A stretch of 64,000 bases of DNA from Datnioides undecimradiatus. Its lineage: Eukaryota; Chordata; Actinopteri; Lobotiformes; Datnioididae. The stretch's first letter is position 1, and each line of letters opens with the position of its first letter. Shown piece after piece: positions 63,876-64,000 of this stretch. A model generated the notes under the pieces. The model was given only the letters and a program-made list of their open reading frames with translations, did not search any database and was not told where the DNA came from. Made by a program: the position numbers and the translations under genes. The stretch covers positions 342,001 to 406,000 of the forward strand of contig WARS01002855.1 in the NCBI GenBank assembly GCA_008933995.1, written 5' to 3'.

Positions 63876-64000
63876 GTCCGTCTGTTGTACTGCTCCCTGG
63901 AAGAGGCAGAGCTGGTTTTCCGGGCAGCCTGGGCGGCGGGTCAGGCCGGGCCCAGTCATATGTGGTTCGCCGTGGGACCGGCCCTGTCCGGCTTGGGCCT
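63876..64000 (+). CDS. grin2d: GluN2D-like subunit, coding exon 4, cut by window end
   Basis: The acceptor is CTCTTCCAG/GTCCG, after a very long pyrimidine tract. Forty-one codons plus two bases are present, residues 291-331. VRLLYCSLEEAELVFRAA matches the family's (I/V)RLL(F/Y)C..EEAE.VFRAA helix, and MWFAVGPALSG matches the VWFMVGPQLAGG strand of GluN2D. This continues the second lobe of the amino-terminal domain. The exon is incomplete: the family predicts that the rest of the amino-terminal domain, ligand-binding lobes S1/S2, the M1-M4 segments with the pore Asn, and the long C-tail follow to the right. The frame carries over from exon 3 without a stop. Confidence 0.9.

Noticed and set aside
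1..64000. CRISPR arrays, operons, phage or plasmid features
   Set aside because: No regularly spaced direct repeats with unique spacers and no compact gene runs; the sequence is vertebrate-like.

Overview
The window looks like nuclear DNA from a bony fish. There is no dense prokaryotic-type coding. CA/GT, CT and ATTT microsatellites are frequent. Degraded tRNA-derived SINE fragments and one truncated non-LTR retrotransposon have the sequence style common in teleosts. The only convincing protein-coding gene is split into exons with GT-AG introns. Its encoded protein is closest, from memory of the family, to the GluN2D (GRIN2D) NMDA-receptor subunit. The species cannot be named from the sequence.

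Layout. Positions 1 to about 48.8 kb contain no exon I can recognise. This part holds simple repeats, a pyrimidine tract of about 870 bp (10937-11810), a rotted LINE remnant (16591-17550), scattered SINE pieces, a 54-nt strictly alternating purine-pyrimidine tract (26548-26601), several perfect inverted repeats, and CpG-dense or homeobox-site-rich blocks that could be regulatory. It may be intergenic or a long 5'UTR intron of the receptor gene; the sequence alone cannot decide.

From about 48.85 kb to the right edge lies the 5' part of the receptor gene on the + strand. The first coding exon (49001-49465) carries the signal peptide. It is followed by coding exons at 51384-51521, 55434-55700 and 63876-64000, the last cut by the window end. 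All three introns are phase 0 with GT-AG ends, and the exons join into one open frame of 331 complete codons. This covers the signal peptide and the first part of the extracellular amino-terminal (LIVBP-like) domain. The ligand-binding domain, channel pore and C-tail lie beyond the right edge.

Notable points are a poly-Gly and a poly-Ser run inserted in the amino-terminal domain, a pyrimidine-rich stretch of about 530 nt running straight into the acceptor of the fourth coding exon, two alternative acceptors before the first coding exon, and three RFX X-box-like palindromes. I found no CRISPR array, operon, phage, complete mobile element or evidently new multi-gene system.
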